From contig QNQO01000451.1 in the NCBI GenBank assembly GCA_003290165.1, positions 719,683-783,682 of the forward strand: DNA of 64,000 nt, read 5' to 3'. Positions 1 through 11,438 of this stretch are shown here, piece after piece. The first letter of the stretch is position 1, and each line of letters starts with the position of its first letter. Below the pieces are notes generated by a model. That model did no database searches and had not been told where the DNA came from. It saw only the letters and a program-made list of their open reading frames with translations. This DNA is from Berberis thunbergii. Its lineage: Eukaryota; Streptophyta; Magnoliopsida; Ranunculales; Berberidaceae. A program made the translations under genes and the position numbers.

Positions 1-11
1 AGTGAACATGT

Positions 12-25
12 TGGTATCAGAGCCA
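12..25 (+). other. tRNA-Met primer-binding site, copy 1
   Basis: TGGTATCAGAGCCA is complementary to the 3' end of plant initiator tRNA-Met, the minus-strand primer used by caulimovirids and many plant retroelements. It lies about 120-185 bases before the first candidate movement-protein ATG. Confidence 0.9.
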
Positions 26-60
26 TCTTGTTTCTTTTTCGGGGGAATAGTAGTGAGTCC

Positions 61-130
61 AAGGTACTGTTGGTCAGCCGTTGATAACTTTGGTCAGCCT
101 TAGGATATGTTGGTCAGCCGTAGAGACTCC
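61..130 (+). repeat. Leader with three TTGGTCAGCC repeats
   Basis: The decamer TTGGTCAGCC occurs three times in about 60 bases between the primer-binding site and the movement-protein ORF. Slightly diverged versions occur at the matching place in copy 2 (about 15778-15835, reverse strand). Conservation in both copies suggests it was part of the ancestral viral leader. Function unknown. Confidence 0.6.
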
Positions 131-143
131 CAGGTAAATCGCC

Positions 144-1213
144 ATGTTGAGCGGAGTTAGGTGGTCCGGGTACAGTGTTTCTACCCCTATCCTTAGAAAA
201 TTCAAGAAAATGTCTTTGTATTCAAAATTTACTCGTTCTTCTAGTTCTAGGTCAAGTAACCCTAATTTACAAAATATGATAGAATGTAGAATTTCAAAAG
301 TGGAAAAGAATTTACAAAAATGGTCAATACCAGAAGTCCCTTACAAGAAAATTTATGAAGTTTCTCAATCTTTATTTTCCCAAAAGTCTGACGATCTCGT
401 AGACATTGTCGAACAGACAGTGCACTTGAATGGATTTTTAGAATCCAAACAATTGTTTTCAAATCAAACACTTGATTATTTACAAAGTCAAGGATACAAG
501 TATGTCCATATTGGGTTGATCCAAATAGGACTCAAACCTCTTACAAGAACAAGGTTAGATACATGTGCCTTGATTGCCCTTCGCGATTGCAGACACAATA
601 GGTTTCATGATTCTCTGCTTGGAATTGCAGAATCAACCCTAGCTATGGGTCCAGTCTATTTCGACTGTTACCCCAACTTCTTAGTGTCCCTCAAGGATCA
701 AACATCTTCGAAACACTGACTATCAATCTCCAGACCTCTAGCTTTGACATGCTAGAAGGATCTGAACCTCTCGCTCTCATCTACAAGATAACCTTCAAGT
801 CCATGAAGACTCAGTTCAATCCAAAAGCTTTGATGGAGTCTGACAAAGGATACACTATCCTGTTCCAGGCCAACAAGGAGAAAACTAGTGTTATTGTCCC
901 AAAAACAATACACTGGAATCAAGTCACCTTACCTGAAACATGGCAGGTTCAAGCTGCTCCTAGAAAACCTCCTTCTAATCAGCTCAATCAAGCTGTAACC
1001 CTACCCGATGGTACGGTTGAACTCCAATTCTCTGAAGCTAGAATCACTCGACTTCATCCTCAAGATTTTCAATCAGGACGAAGATCAGAAGCATCCTTCA
1101 GGACTGTTCCGTCTCGTCTTCCTAGAACACCTTCACCAGATGTTCTTCCTCATCTTGATCTCGCGAACATTAGGAATAATCCTCAGTATCCGCAGATCCC
1201 CCAACCTGTCTAA
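144..1213 (+). pseudogene. Pararetroviral movement protein, copy 1 (broken)
   Basis: A 30K-superfamily movement protein, which in plant viruses forms tubules or widens plasmodesmata for cell-to-cell spread. The block around GYKYVHIGLIQIGLKPLTR (about residues 117-135 from the ATG at 144) is typical of the caulimovirid movement domain. An alternative ATG at 210 matches the conserved start in copy 2 better. The frame changes near 680-715, after which the C-terminal half continues from 749 to 1213 in another frame, so the copy cannot make a full protein. The downstream coat region continues in the same frame as this second half, separated only by stop codons. Confidence 0.8.
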
Positions 1214-1279
1214 AATCCTCCTGAACAAGAAAATGAAAACCAATAACCAACACAATCTGAAATAAATTTCCCTCTACAA

Positions 1280-3176
1280 TTGAATGTTTTGTCTGTTCTG
1301 TTTGAATCAAATAAAGAACAAATAAAACAAGAATTCATGCAAGAAACCAATAAGCAAAAATGTCAACAGTTTTGTGCTCAAACAACTGATTCTCAAATAA
1401 CAGATTTAGGAAAACAGTTTTATACATGTTGTGAAGAAATGAAAGAAAACTTACCATTCTTTGATTGGTATTTTAATATTCATCTTCCACAAATAAATGT
1501 CATAAAAACTGATTCTAAGATTTGGCGCACTTCTGAAAATCAAAACAAAGATTCAATCTTGCCCCCTCTTGAGGAAGTTTAATTCTCAATTTTGGGTCAA
1601 GAATTAACTGCCTCACCCTTTAAAGATCCAACCTCGGATAGCACATTTAAAGGATTAGGTAAAATAATTCAACAAAATAACTATACAAACATTTTACTTC
1701 ATGAAATTGGAGATAAAATGATACAAGATCAACTTCAACAAAATCTTTCAAATCAAGAACAAGTTTTACAAAAACAATCTGTTGAAACAAAACCAATAAC
1801 GTATTTCACACCTACGTCCATTGATCAAAATGTTTTAACAACACCAAATCAATTGATTCAACAAATTGTTGCAAAGTTAGCTGCATTAAATTTTGAATCA
1901 AAATTAAGAATCAACAACTTGTCTAACCTAGACAATAATACCGATTCTGACAATAATGATTTTGATCCGATGGTAGAATTGGATAGATTAAATTTTATTC
2001 CATATCAGGCCAATGCTATAAGGTATGCTAGACCTTATAGACAAAATCAAAATCCATTACCTACCACCAGAAATTTTTATCCTAGGCCTTTTTTACTTGA
2101 TATGCAGTATGAAGAAAAGCCTCTCCATACCTATGGATCATTTTCTACAGGTAACCTCTATACTTGGAATATAGATGGTTTAACTGAAGAAAATATCATT
2201 GAGTTAACCCAAGATATGGTTATGATGGCATCTGCTCATCGCAGAGAAAACAAGAATGATAGGACTATCACGTCTATCATAATCGCTAGTTTTTCTGGAT
2301 TACTCAAAGGATGGTGGGATAATTATTTATCCATTGGTGAACAACAAACAATTTTACAAGCTGTTAAAATTGACAATAATGGTAATACAATTAAAACAGA
2401 AGCAGGTTATGACATCCCTGATTCTGTCTCTTCCTTAATTTTTTGCATTTTGAAACATTTCATTGGTAACCCCAGTGAATTTCAAAATAAGTCCAAACAT
2501 TTGCTTATGATTCATAAATATCCAACCTTGAGCCATTTCAGATGGTATAAGGACATCTTCCTGAAAAAGGTTATGCTTCAAGCTGAAGACAATAACTCCT
2601 TCTGGAAGAGAAAGTTCATTTATGGTATTCTAGCAATCTTTGCTGAAACCGTTAGAGGTAAATTGCAAGAAATCTACAATCTACCAAGAAGACATTCCTT
2701 ATGATCGTCTTACTTTTGGAGATTTAATTGCTTTCATTAATAAATGCGCATTACAAATTTGTAATGATTTAAGATTAAAATCTCAACTCAAGAAACAACA
2801 CCTTAATGGTCCTAAGGAATTGAGAGATTTCTGTCAACAATACGGATATGAAGATTTTAAGATTCCAAATCAAAAATCTTCTCAATTCAAATTACAATAC
2901 ATATATCATCCTGCTCGACAATACAAGTCTAAGAAGTCTTATGAGCCTAAACAACCCAAAGATCTTAGCAAGTACTATAGCAAACCCAAGAAGCATGAGA
3001 CTAATAAGCCCAAGCCCAAACAGTTCAAGAAGCATAACGATTATAGTCCAACATCTAAGCCAGTTTGCTTTAAATGTGGACGTCCAGATCACTACGCTAA
3101 GAACTGTAGGACAACCCAAAAATACAAGCTCTTCAGACACCTGAAGATATTAAACAAATGTTTTTACAAGTCCTGA
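1280..3176 (+). pseudogene. Pararetroviral coat/gag region with CCHC zinc knuckle, copy 1
   Basis: This is the capsid part of the ancestral polyprotein. It is rich in Gln, Asn and Lys, and ends in a lysine-rich stretch and the zinc knuckle VCFKCGRPDHYAKNC (CX2CX4HX4C, about 3063-3107), the RNA-binding signature of caulimovirid coat proteins and retroviral nucleocapsids. A stop at 1580-1582 and a frame change near 2690 interrupt it. Copy 2 carries the same region with a slightly different knuckle (CFKCERWGHYAKNC). An acidic Ser/Asp tail follows at 3174-3290. Confidence 0.8.
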
Positions 3177-3591
3177 TGGATTCATATGCCGATTCATCAG
3201 ATGAAGAATTTCAAATTTTTAATTTGAATAATTCTTTTGATTTTGACATTTCAGAGGATTATGACCAATGCGCAGAAGCTTGTAACTGCAATACCATTAA
3301 AATGTTATCAACAACCAAAAAATCTAGCATTCTTTTAATTTTGTTGATAAAATTGATGATCCCAAGCTTAAAACTGAATATCTTTAACATTTTAAGTCTT
3401 CTATAACAAAAACAAAAGAATCTCCAGAAATCATCAATCATTTCTATAACCACAAAAAAATCATTGATAGATTTAAAAAATCTCCTCAATCATCCAATAC
3501 AGCCAGTCTAACTGAACTTCTATATGAAGTTAACAATATCAAAAAAGAAATTGTTATACTTAAACAAAATCAAACTCTCTTTGACTTACGT

Positions 3592-4100
3592 ATGCAAAGC
3601 ATGCAGACGCCTGTCATTCCACAAGAGGCTTCTTCTTCTGAACCTTCACCTCAGACAGAAGAACCACCCCTTTTTCTCAATCTCATTAACAGGGTGAAAC
3701 ATCAGAAATGGTATGTTTCTATTGATTTGGTAATTAATAAGGAGTTAATTATCCCTACAATAGCGCTTGTTGATTTTGGTGCAGATTTGAATTGCATAGC
3801 TGAAGGATTAATTCCTGCTAAATATTTTCAAATCACCACACAGAAGCTTTAAACCACTGATAATTCACAATTACAAATAAATTACAAGTTGCCTAATGCT
3901 CACATTTGTAAAAACAAAGTTTGCATTAAACAAGATTTTTTACTTGTCAAAAATATGGTTCAAAAAGTGATTTCTGGAACTCTTTTTTTTGCAGCCATAA
4001 CTCCCTTTTCAGTTTTTAAAGATGGAATGAAAACCCATATTTTAGGAACAGATGTTGAATTCAGTTTTTTGTTCAAGCCTGAAATTATTGAAATAAATCA
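3592..4100 (+). pseudogene. Pararetroviral aspartic protease, copy 1 (active site altered)
   Basis: Retropepsin-like protease that would cut the polyprotein. The catalytic motif, D-S/T-G-A in the family, reads VDFGADLN here, so the Ser/Thr beside the catalytic Asp has become Phe. Copy 2 keeps DSGADLN. A stop codon at 3850-3852 separates this part from the continuation at 3889, which leads in the same frame into reverse transcriptase. Confidence 0.75.
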
Positions 4101-4169
4101 CATAAAAAAATATGCTTGTTTCCTTAATTTCATTTCTCAAAAACAACAACACTTACAATTATTAAAAAC

Positions 4170-5350
4170 TGAAATTGTGTATAAACGCATTGACAATCAA
4201 GTTCAAGACCCTAAACTCCTGACCCAAATTGCTCAGTATCATGAACAATTGAAAAAAGTGTTATGTGCTGATCTTCCCAATGCTTTCTGGCATCGTAAGA
4301 GACAAGTTGTTCGTCTCCCTTATGAGCCTTCCTTCCATGAAAGCAAGATTCCAACCAAAGCTAGACCCATTCAAATGAATGCAGAGCTTATGGAATATTG
4401 CAAACAAGAAATTCAACAATTGTTGAATAAGAAACTCATCCGCCATTCCAAGTCTCCTTGGAGCTGTTCTGCTTTGTATATTAGAAAAGCTGCAGAACTT
4501 GAACGCGGAAGTCCTCGCTTAGTCATCAACTACAAGCCCCTCAATCAGGTCCTTCAATGGATTAGATATTCAATTCCCAACAAGAGAGATCATCTTAAGA
4601 GACTACACTCAGCCTTTGTATTCTCTAAATTTGATATGAAATCTGGATTTTGGCAAATTCAAATTCATCCTTTAGATAGATACAAAACCGCTTTTAATGT
4701 TCCCTTTGGTCATTACGAATGAAATCTAATGCCCTTTGGTCTCAAGAATGCTCCCAGTGAGTTTCAAAACATCATGAATGAGTCCTTTCACCCTTCTCCT
4801 CATTTACAATCGTGTATATCGATGATATATTTGTTTTCTCTGAGTCTACTGCATCCCATTGGAAACACTTGTATCAATTTGAAAAATGCATCAAAGAAAA
4901 TGGTTTGGTTTTATCACCTACCAAAATCAATCTTTTTCAAACAAATGTTAGATTTTTAGGTCACATGATTTTTCATGGGACTCTCACTCCCATTTCAAGA
5001 GCAATTGATTTTGCAGACAAGTTTCCTGATGAAATTCGGGACAAAACCCAATTAAAAAGATTTTTAGGATCTTTAAATTATGTTGCTGATTTTTACAAAG
5101 GCCTCCGTGTTTTACTTAAACCTTTGTTTGCAAGGTTTAAAAAAAATCCAAGCCCATCGACTACAGTCCACACTCAAGTTGGTCGTCAAGTCAAAGCCCA
5201 AGTCAAGAGTCTTAATTGTTTAGGAATCTCAGATCCCAAGGCTTTCAAGATTGTAGAAACAGATGTGTCTAACCAAGGGTACGGTGGTATTCTTAAACAG
5301 CGTCTTCCTGATACTACCGCAATCCAATTAGTCCGGTACCATTCTAGTAT
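4170..5350 (+). pseudogene. Pararetroviral reverse transcriptase, copy 1 (broken)
   Basis: RNA-dependent DNA polymerase domain. Visible motifs are a RPIQMN block after the protease, SPWSCSALYI, RLVINYKPLNQ, FSKFDMKSGFWQI, MPFGLKNAPSEFQ and the catalytic YIDD (about 4812-4826). A TGA at 4720-4722 replaces a Trp codon that is intact in copy 2. The YIDD motif is in a different frame from the fingers and palm, so at least one frameshift is present. A further domain leads into RNase H. Confidence 0.85.
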
Positions 5351-5392
5351 ATAGAACTCTGTTCAAATCAATTACTCAACAGTTAAAAAGAA

Positions 5393-5638
5393 GTGTTATC
5401 GATTATTTTGTGCATCATGAAATTTCAAGATGATCTTACAAATCAAAAATTTCTTTTACGTGTTGATTGCAAATCTGCAAAGGAGATTTTAACAAAAGTT
5501 GTTTTAAATCTTGTGTCAAAACAAATTTTCGCCAGGTGGCAAGGTCTTTTATCTGCATTCGATTTTGATATTGAGTATATAAAAGGCGAAGACAACTCTC
5601 AAGCTGACTTCCTCACTGGAGAATTCATCCGAAAATGA
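5393..5638 (+). pseudogene. Pararetroviral RNase H, copy 1
   Basis: C-terminal part of the RNase H domain, which removes RNA from the RNA-DNA hybrid during replication. VDCKSAKEIL and IEYIKGEDNSQADFL are typical of caulimovirid RNase H. The reading frame ends in TGA at 5636-5638, and the same stop occurs at the equivalent place in copy 2. The next ORF continues in the same frame after that stop. Confidence 0.8.
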
Positions 5639-5707
5639 GTTCGCAGAGCTCATCCATTCTCTTCGCAGGTCCCCTCTGCAAAACCCCAATCAAAAGCCCA
5701 ATATGCT

Positions 5708-6844
5708 ATGCAGCCTTCTGCTACACAGCATATGCCTCCTCTTTCTTATGCCTTTTCATTAACCAATCCTTATCAGCCCCTTCAAGAAGCTAAATCAAGT
5801 TCTACAGTGACTTCATTCCTGAAGTCTCAAGCTCCCCCACAAAGCACTTATGTTACCAAATCAAGTCTCGAGCCTTTGTTTATGCTCGAACCAAGTTTGT
5901 ATTCTCATATCAAGGATCCGCAGGCAATCGGAAGACATGTGTTCACTCCCAAGGTATTGTTTGAAGAATCAGACAGTCTCAAGACTCAACAATTCTATAA
6001 ATTCATTCTGGTGGACACAGATTCAGTGGTGATCACTCACAATAGAGAGAAATCTAATCCAGAAAAGATTTCTCATTTCAAGTCTCAGATTTTGAAGATT
6101 ATGTCAAAAGTAGACTAGAAGCAGCATCCGCTCTACCACAAGAAGTTCTCTGTCAATTATATTCCTCAATCTTTCAATTATCTCGACTACAAGCAAGCCT
6201 GGTCTAAAGCATTCATCATTCCTTCTCAGAATTGCTCTCATTCTTGGTTTTTCTTTTTCTGCAAAAAGTTCAAGCAAGCTTCAATCCCTCTATGGTTCCA
6301 ACACTCATGGTGGAATCTCTTTGGAGCTCAAGATGGTATCCTTCCACCACCAGTGAAAGAAGGATGGCAAGTTTTCAAGACTAAGTTCAATCCTCCAACT
6401 CCTGTCCCTCAACAGGTTTTGTTTTTATGTTTTTTTATCAAGTTCAATCTTACTTGGATTAGCTGCTGGGATTTCTTCGTTTTAGCTCTTACAAGTGTCA
6501 ATCAATCGGCTCAACCTCCTTTATGGTTCTGTCGACGTTTCAAGATCAAGTGGTGGCCAACCTTTGACCACATTCATGCCACAAAAGATGGTGTTATCAA
6601 GTTCTTCTCAAGACTTTTGTCTCCAGGTCAACTTGTAGCCAATCCTGACAAGATTCCCTCTCATGCAAAGCTTCTTAGACAACATATTAAGAAGCAGTTA
6701 CGAAACAAGCCTACAAAAGCTCAGCTCATGGAAACTTTGTCCAAAATTGCATCAAAAGATTCTGACGAAGAAGACGATGCAATAGACTCCAGTGGGCCTT
6801 CCAATGAAGACGATTGCTTTGGCATCTTTCCTCCATTTTCATAA
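5708..6844 (+). pseudogene. Pararetroviral ORF downstream of RNase H, copy 1 (function unknown)
   Basis: A long ORF, interrupted by a stop at 6116-6118, that lies between RNase H and the promoter. It begins Pro/Ser-rich, contains Trp/Phe-rich segments (for example WFFFFCKK and PLWFQHSWWNLFG), and ends in an acidic DSDEEDD stretch. Copy 2 carries the same protein (9110-7717, minus), so it belonged to the virus. I do not recognise its function. Position after RNase H suggests the second ORF of some endogenous caulimovirids, or a C-terminal polyprotein domain. Confidence 0.6.
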
Positions 6845-7134
6845 GTCTGACCCTACAATCATAATGGTGTTTTCTCCATTATTACAAGCATCTGCCAGCT
6901 CCGCTAGCAGCCAAGATAGCTTTCAGCCAGATATCCGACAACATCTTTTTTTTTTTTTCAAAAGCAAGCCGGTGGTCCAACAGTGTCCACTCATGTCAAA
7001 AAGTGTACAGTTGAAGCATCTCTCAACAGTACCTCCACTTTCTTTTTCCGCATCAAGACAAGCAAAGGATAAGGATCCTCGTCATCCTCCACTCAAGCCT
7101 TAGAGAAGTCATATCCCTTCTCTGGTGTATTATC

Positions 7135-7142
7135 TATAAATA
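7135..7142 (+). promoter_or_regulatory. Pararetroviral TATA box, copy 1
   Basis: TATAAATA sits about 290 bases after the last ORF, where caulimovirids keep the promoter of the full-length RNA. The matching TATA of copy 2 lies at 7681-7688 on the other strand, so the two promoters point at each other. Confidence 0.65.
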
Positions 7143-7255
7143 AGAATGTAAGTCTGTAGAGACAGACATACGAATTTAGAACCCCTCTCCGGATGTAAAC
7201 TTTAGAAGCTTTCTCTTCCTTTCATTTCTTCCACTGTAATCCTTCTTTCATGTAA

Positions 7256-7567
7256 GTCTTTTATCTTTTATTTTATAAAAGCATAATTTATTTTATCTTC
7301 TTTTATTTTTCTAAAAACTATTCTTAGATCTGATCTTTTAGATCTTACAGTTAAACTCCAAGTGTAAACCAGAAAACTGGCTTGAAGCTGTATCGATTTA
7401 TTGAACAGATTAAAAAATAATCTTTAAAATGTTTATTGTTTGTTTTGTTTACATTTATCTGTGTATGTTACTATTCTTGTATGTTCTCTTCTCTCCTGTC
7501 TTTCTTCATCTATTCTAGACTGTAATTGTGTGTTACTTGCTAAACCTAGTAGTCCTGGGTAGAATTA
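7256..7567. other. Unique spacer between the two pararetrovirus arms
   Basis: The two arms match up to about 7255 and from about 7568 in reverse complement. The roughly 310 bases between are T-rich and without an ORF. They may be leftover viral leader or filler DNA from the joining event. Confidence 0.6.
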
Positions 7568-7680
7568 CATGATAAAAGAAGGATTACAGTGGAAGAAACG
7601 AAAGGAAGAAAAATCTTCTAAGGTTTACATCGGGAGAGGGGTTCTAAATTCGTCTGTATGTCTCTGCGAACTTACATTCT

Positions 7681-7688
7681 TATTTATA
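7681..7688 (-). promoter_or_regulatory. Pararetroviral TATA box, copy 2
   Basis: TATAAATA on the minus strand, in the same flanking context as the copy 1 TATA box. It would drive transcription leftwards into the spacer and then antisense into copy 1. Confidence 0.6.
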
Positions 7689-7716
7689 GATAATACACCA
7701 GAAAAGGGATAGGACT

Positions 7717-9110
7717 TCAAGAAGGCTTGAGTGGAGGATGAGGAGGATCCTTATCCTTTGCTTGTCTTGATGCGGAAAAAGAAAGTGGAGGTACTGTTGA
7801 GAAATGCTTCAACTGTACACTTTTTGACTTGAGTGGACACTGTTGGACCACGGGCTTGCTTTTGAAAAAAAAATGTTGTCGGATATCTGGCCGAAAGCTA
7901 TCTTGGCTGCTAGCAGAGCTGGTAGATGCTTGTAATAATGGAGAAAACACTATTATGATTGTAGGGTCAGACTTATGCAAATGGCGGAAAGATGCCAAAG
8001 CAATCGTCTTCATTGGAAGGCCCACTGGAGTCTATATATTGCATCGTCTTCTTCGTCAGAATCTTTTGATGCAATTTTGGACAAAGTTTCCATGAGCTGA
8101 GCTTTTGTAAGCTTGCTTCGTAACTTCTTCTTAATATGTTGTCTAAGAAGCTTTGCTTGAGAGGGAATCTTATCAGGATTGGCTACAAGTTGAACTGGAG
8201 ACAAAGGTCCTGAGAAGAACTTGAGAACACCATCTTTTGTGGCATGACTGTGGTCAAAGGTTGGCCACCACTTGATATTGAAACGTCGACAGAACCATAA
8301 AGGAGGCTGAGTCGATTGATTGACACTTGTAAGAGCTGAAACGGAGAAATCTCAGCAGCTAATCTAAGTAAGATTGAACTTGATAAAAAACTATAAAAAC
8401 AAAACCTGTTGAGGGACATGAGTTGGAGGATTGAACTTAGTCTTGAAAACTTGCCATCCTTTGTTCACTGGTGGTGGAAGGATACCATCTTGAGCTCCAA
8501 AGAGATTCCACTATGAGTGTTGGAACCATAGAGGGGTTAAAGCTTGCTTGAACTTTTCGCAGAAAAAGAAAAACCAAGAATGAGATCAATTCTAAGAAGG
8601 AACGATGAATGTTCTAGACCAGGCTTGCTTGTAGTCGAGATAATTGAAAGATTGAGGAAGATAATTGACAGAGAACTTATTGTGGTAGAATGGATGCTGC
8701 TTCCAGTCTGCTTCTGACATAATCTTCAAAATCTGACACTTGGAATGAGAAATCTTTTCTGGATTAAATTTCTCTTTATTGTGAGTGATCACCACTGAAT
8801 CGGTGTCCACCAGAATGAATTCATAGAATTGCTGAGTCTTGAGACTGTTGATATTCAACAGTACCTTGGGAGTGAACACATGTCTTGCGATTGCCTGCAG
8901 ATCCTTGATAAGAGAATACAAACTTGGTTCGAGCATAAACAAAGGCTTGAGACTTGATTTGGTAACATAAGTGCTTTGTGGGGCAGCTTGAGACTTCGGG
9001 AATGAAGTTATTGTAGAACTTGATTCAGCTTCTTGAAGGGGCTGATAAGGATTGGTTAATGAAAAAACATAAGAAAGAGGAGGCCTATGCTGTGTAGCAG
9101 AAGGCTGCAT
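7717..9110 (-). pseudogene. Pararetroviral ORF downstream of RNase H, copy 2
   Basis: Counterpart of the unknown ORF in copy 1. It is readable from 9110 to 8592 and again from 8204 to 7717, with the middle broken by frame changes and stops. The N-terminal Pro/Ser-rich part and the acidic C-terminal stretch are both conserved. It lies in the same frame as RNase H, separated by the conserved TGA. Confidence 0.55.
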
Positions 9111-9179
9111 AGCATATTGGGCTTTTGATTGGGGTTTTGTAAAGGGAATCTGCGAAGAGGATGGATGAGCTCTGCGAAC

Positions 9180-9410
9180 TCATTTTTGGATGAATTCTCC
9201 AGTGAGAAAGTCAGCTAGGGAGTTGTCTTCGCCTTTTATATACTCAATATCAATATCGAATGCAGATAAAAGACCTTGCCACCTTGCAAAAATCTGTTTT
9301 GACTCGAGATTTAAAACATCTTTTGTTAAAATCTCCTTTGCAGATTTGCAATCAACACGTAAAAGAAATTTTTGATTTGTAAGATCATCTTGAAATTTCA
9401 TGATGCACAA
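9180..9410 (-). pseudogene. Pararetroviral RNase H, copy 2
   Basis: Same C-terminal RNase H segment as copy 1, with VDCKSAKEIL and IEYIKGEDNSLADFL conserved. It ends in the same TGA stop. The upstream join to reverse transcriptase is broken by stops around 9465. Confidence 0.78.
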
Positions 9411-9595
9411 AACAATTGATAAAACTTCTATTTTAACTGTTGAGTAATTGATTTGATCAGAGTTCTAAATACCAGAATGATACCGGACTAATTGGATTGT
9501 GGTAGAATCAGGAAGACGCTGTTTAAGAATACCACCGTACCCTTGGTTAGACACATCTGTTTCTACAATCTTGAAAGCCTTGGGATCTGAGATTC

Positions 9596-10690
9596 CTAAA
9601 CAATGAAGACTCTTGACTTGGGCTTTGACTTGACGACCAACTTGAGTGTGGACTGTAGTCCATGGGCTTGGATTTTTTTAAGCCTTGCAAACAATGGTTT
9701 AAGTAAAACACGGAGGCCTTTGTAAAAATCAGCAACATAATTTAAAGATCCTAAAAATCTTTGTAATTGGGTTTTGTCCCGAATTTCAACAGGAAACTTG
9801 TCTGCAAAATCAATTGCTCTTGAAATGGGAGTGAGAGTCCCATGAAAAATCTTGTGACCTAAAAATCTAACATTTGTTTGAAAAAGATTGATTTTGGTAG
9901 GTGATAAAACCAAACCATTTTCTTTGATGCATTTTTCAAATTGATACAAGTGTTTCCAATGGGCTTCAATAGACTCAGAGAAAACAAGTATTTCATCGAT
10001 ATACACGATTGTGAATGAGGAGAAGGGTGAAAGGATATCATTCATGATGTTTTGAAACTCACTGGGAGCATTCTTGAGACCAAAGGGCATTAGATTCCAT
10101 TCATAATGACCAAAGGGAACATTAAAAACAGTCTTGTATCTATCTAAAGGATGAATTTGAATTTGCTAAAATCCAGATTTCAGATCAAATTTAGAGAATA
10201 CACAGGCTGAGTGTAGTCTCTTAAGATGATCTCTCTTGTTGGGAATTGAATATCTAATCCATTGAAGGACCTGATTGAGGGGCTTGTAGTTGATGACTAA
10301 GCGAGGACTTCCACATTCAAGTTATGCAGCTTTTCTAACATACAAAGCAGAACAGCTCCAAGGAGACTTGGAATGGCGGATGAGTTTCTTATTCAAAAAT
10401 TGTTGAATTCTTGTTTGCAATATTCCATAAGCTCTGCATTCATTTGAATGGGTCTAGCTTTGGTTGGAATCTTGCTTTCATGGAAGGAAGGCTCATAAGG
10501 GAGACGAACAATGTGTCTCTTACGATGCCAGAAAGCAATTGGTAGATCAGCACATAACTCTTTTTTTAATTGTTCATGATACTGAGCAATTTGGGTATGG
10601 AGTTTAGGGTCTTGAACTTGATTGTCAATGCGTTTATACGCAATTTCAGTTTTTAATGATTGTAAGTGTTGTTGTTTTTGAGAAATGAAA
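9596..10690 (-). pseudogene. Pararetroviral reverse transcriptase, copy 2 (YIDE variant)
   Basis: Reverse transcriptase domain with MPFGLKNAPSEFQ and an active-site motif reading YIDE rather than YIDD, so the second catalytic Asp is Glu. The Trp codon lost in copy 1 is intact here. The region upstream of 10090 holds stops and frame changes. The catalytic change alone would be expected to impair polymerase function. Confidence 0.8.
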
Positions 10691-10758
10691 TTAAGGAAAC
10701 AAGCATATTTTTTATATGATTTATTTCAATAATTTCAGGCTTGAACGAAAAACTGAAT

Positions 10759-11124
10759 TCAACATCTGTAGCTAAATATATGGGTTTTCAATCCATCTTT
10801 AGAAACTGAAAAGGGAGTTATGGCTGCAAAAAAAGGAGTTCCAAGAATCACTTTTTGAACCATATTTTTGACAAGTAAAAAATTTTGTTTAATGCGAACT
10901 TTGTTTTTACAAATGTGAGCATTAGGCAACTTGTAATTTATTTGTAATTGTGAATTATCAGTGGTATAAAGCTTTTGTGTGGTGATTTGAAAATATTTAG
11001 CAGAAATTAATCCTTCAGCTATGCAATTCAAATCTGCACCAGAATCAACAAACACTATTGTAGGGATAATTAACTCCTTGTCAATTACCAAATCATTAGA
11101 AACATACAATTTCTGATGTTTCAC
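10759..11124 (-). pseudogene. Pararetroviral aspartic protease, copy 2
   Basis: Retropepsin-like domain with the canonical catalytic motif VDSGADLN retained (about residues 22-29 of this segment). The frame ends near 10759 before reaching the reverse transcriptase. Confidence 0.75.
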
Positions 11125-11438
11125 CCTATTAATGAGATTGAGAAAAAGGGGTGGTTCTTCTGTCTGAGGTGAAGGTTAAGAAGAAGAAGCCTCTTGTGGA
11201 ATGACAGGCGTCTGCATGCTTTGCATACGTATGTCAAAGAAAGTTTGATTTTGTTCAAGTATAACAATTTCTTTTTTGATATTGTTAACTTCATATTGAA
11301 GGTCTGTTGACTGGTCGTATTGGATGATTGAGAAGATCTTTTAAATCTATCAATGATTTCTTTATGGTTATAGAAAGGATTGATGATTTCTGGAGATTCT
11401 TTTGTTTTTGTTATAGAAGACTTGATATGCTGAAGATA

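Larger units (their letters stand above)
1..7255 (+). mobile_element. Endogenous pararetrovirus (Caulimoviridae-like), copy 1
   Basis: An almost full-length but decayed plant pararetrovirus copy. Reading left to right it has a tRNA-Met primer-binding site, a short leader, a 30K-type movement protein, a coat/gag region with a CCHC zinc knuckle, a retropepsin-like protease, reverse transcriptase, RNase H, another long ORF of unknown role, and a TATA promoter near 7135. The movement protein and coat region lie mostly in one frame, which suggests an ancestral large polyprotein as in petuvirus- or florendovirus-like lineages. The genus is not established. Several stops and frameshifts break it. 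It is matched in reverse by copy 2 (7568-15893). No integrase domain or LTR pair is visible, which argues against an ordinary LTR retrotransposon. Confidence 0.88.
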
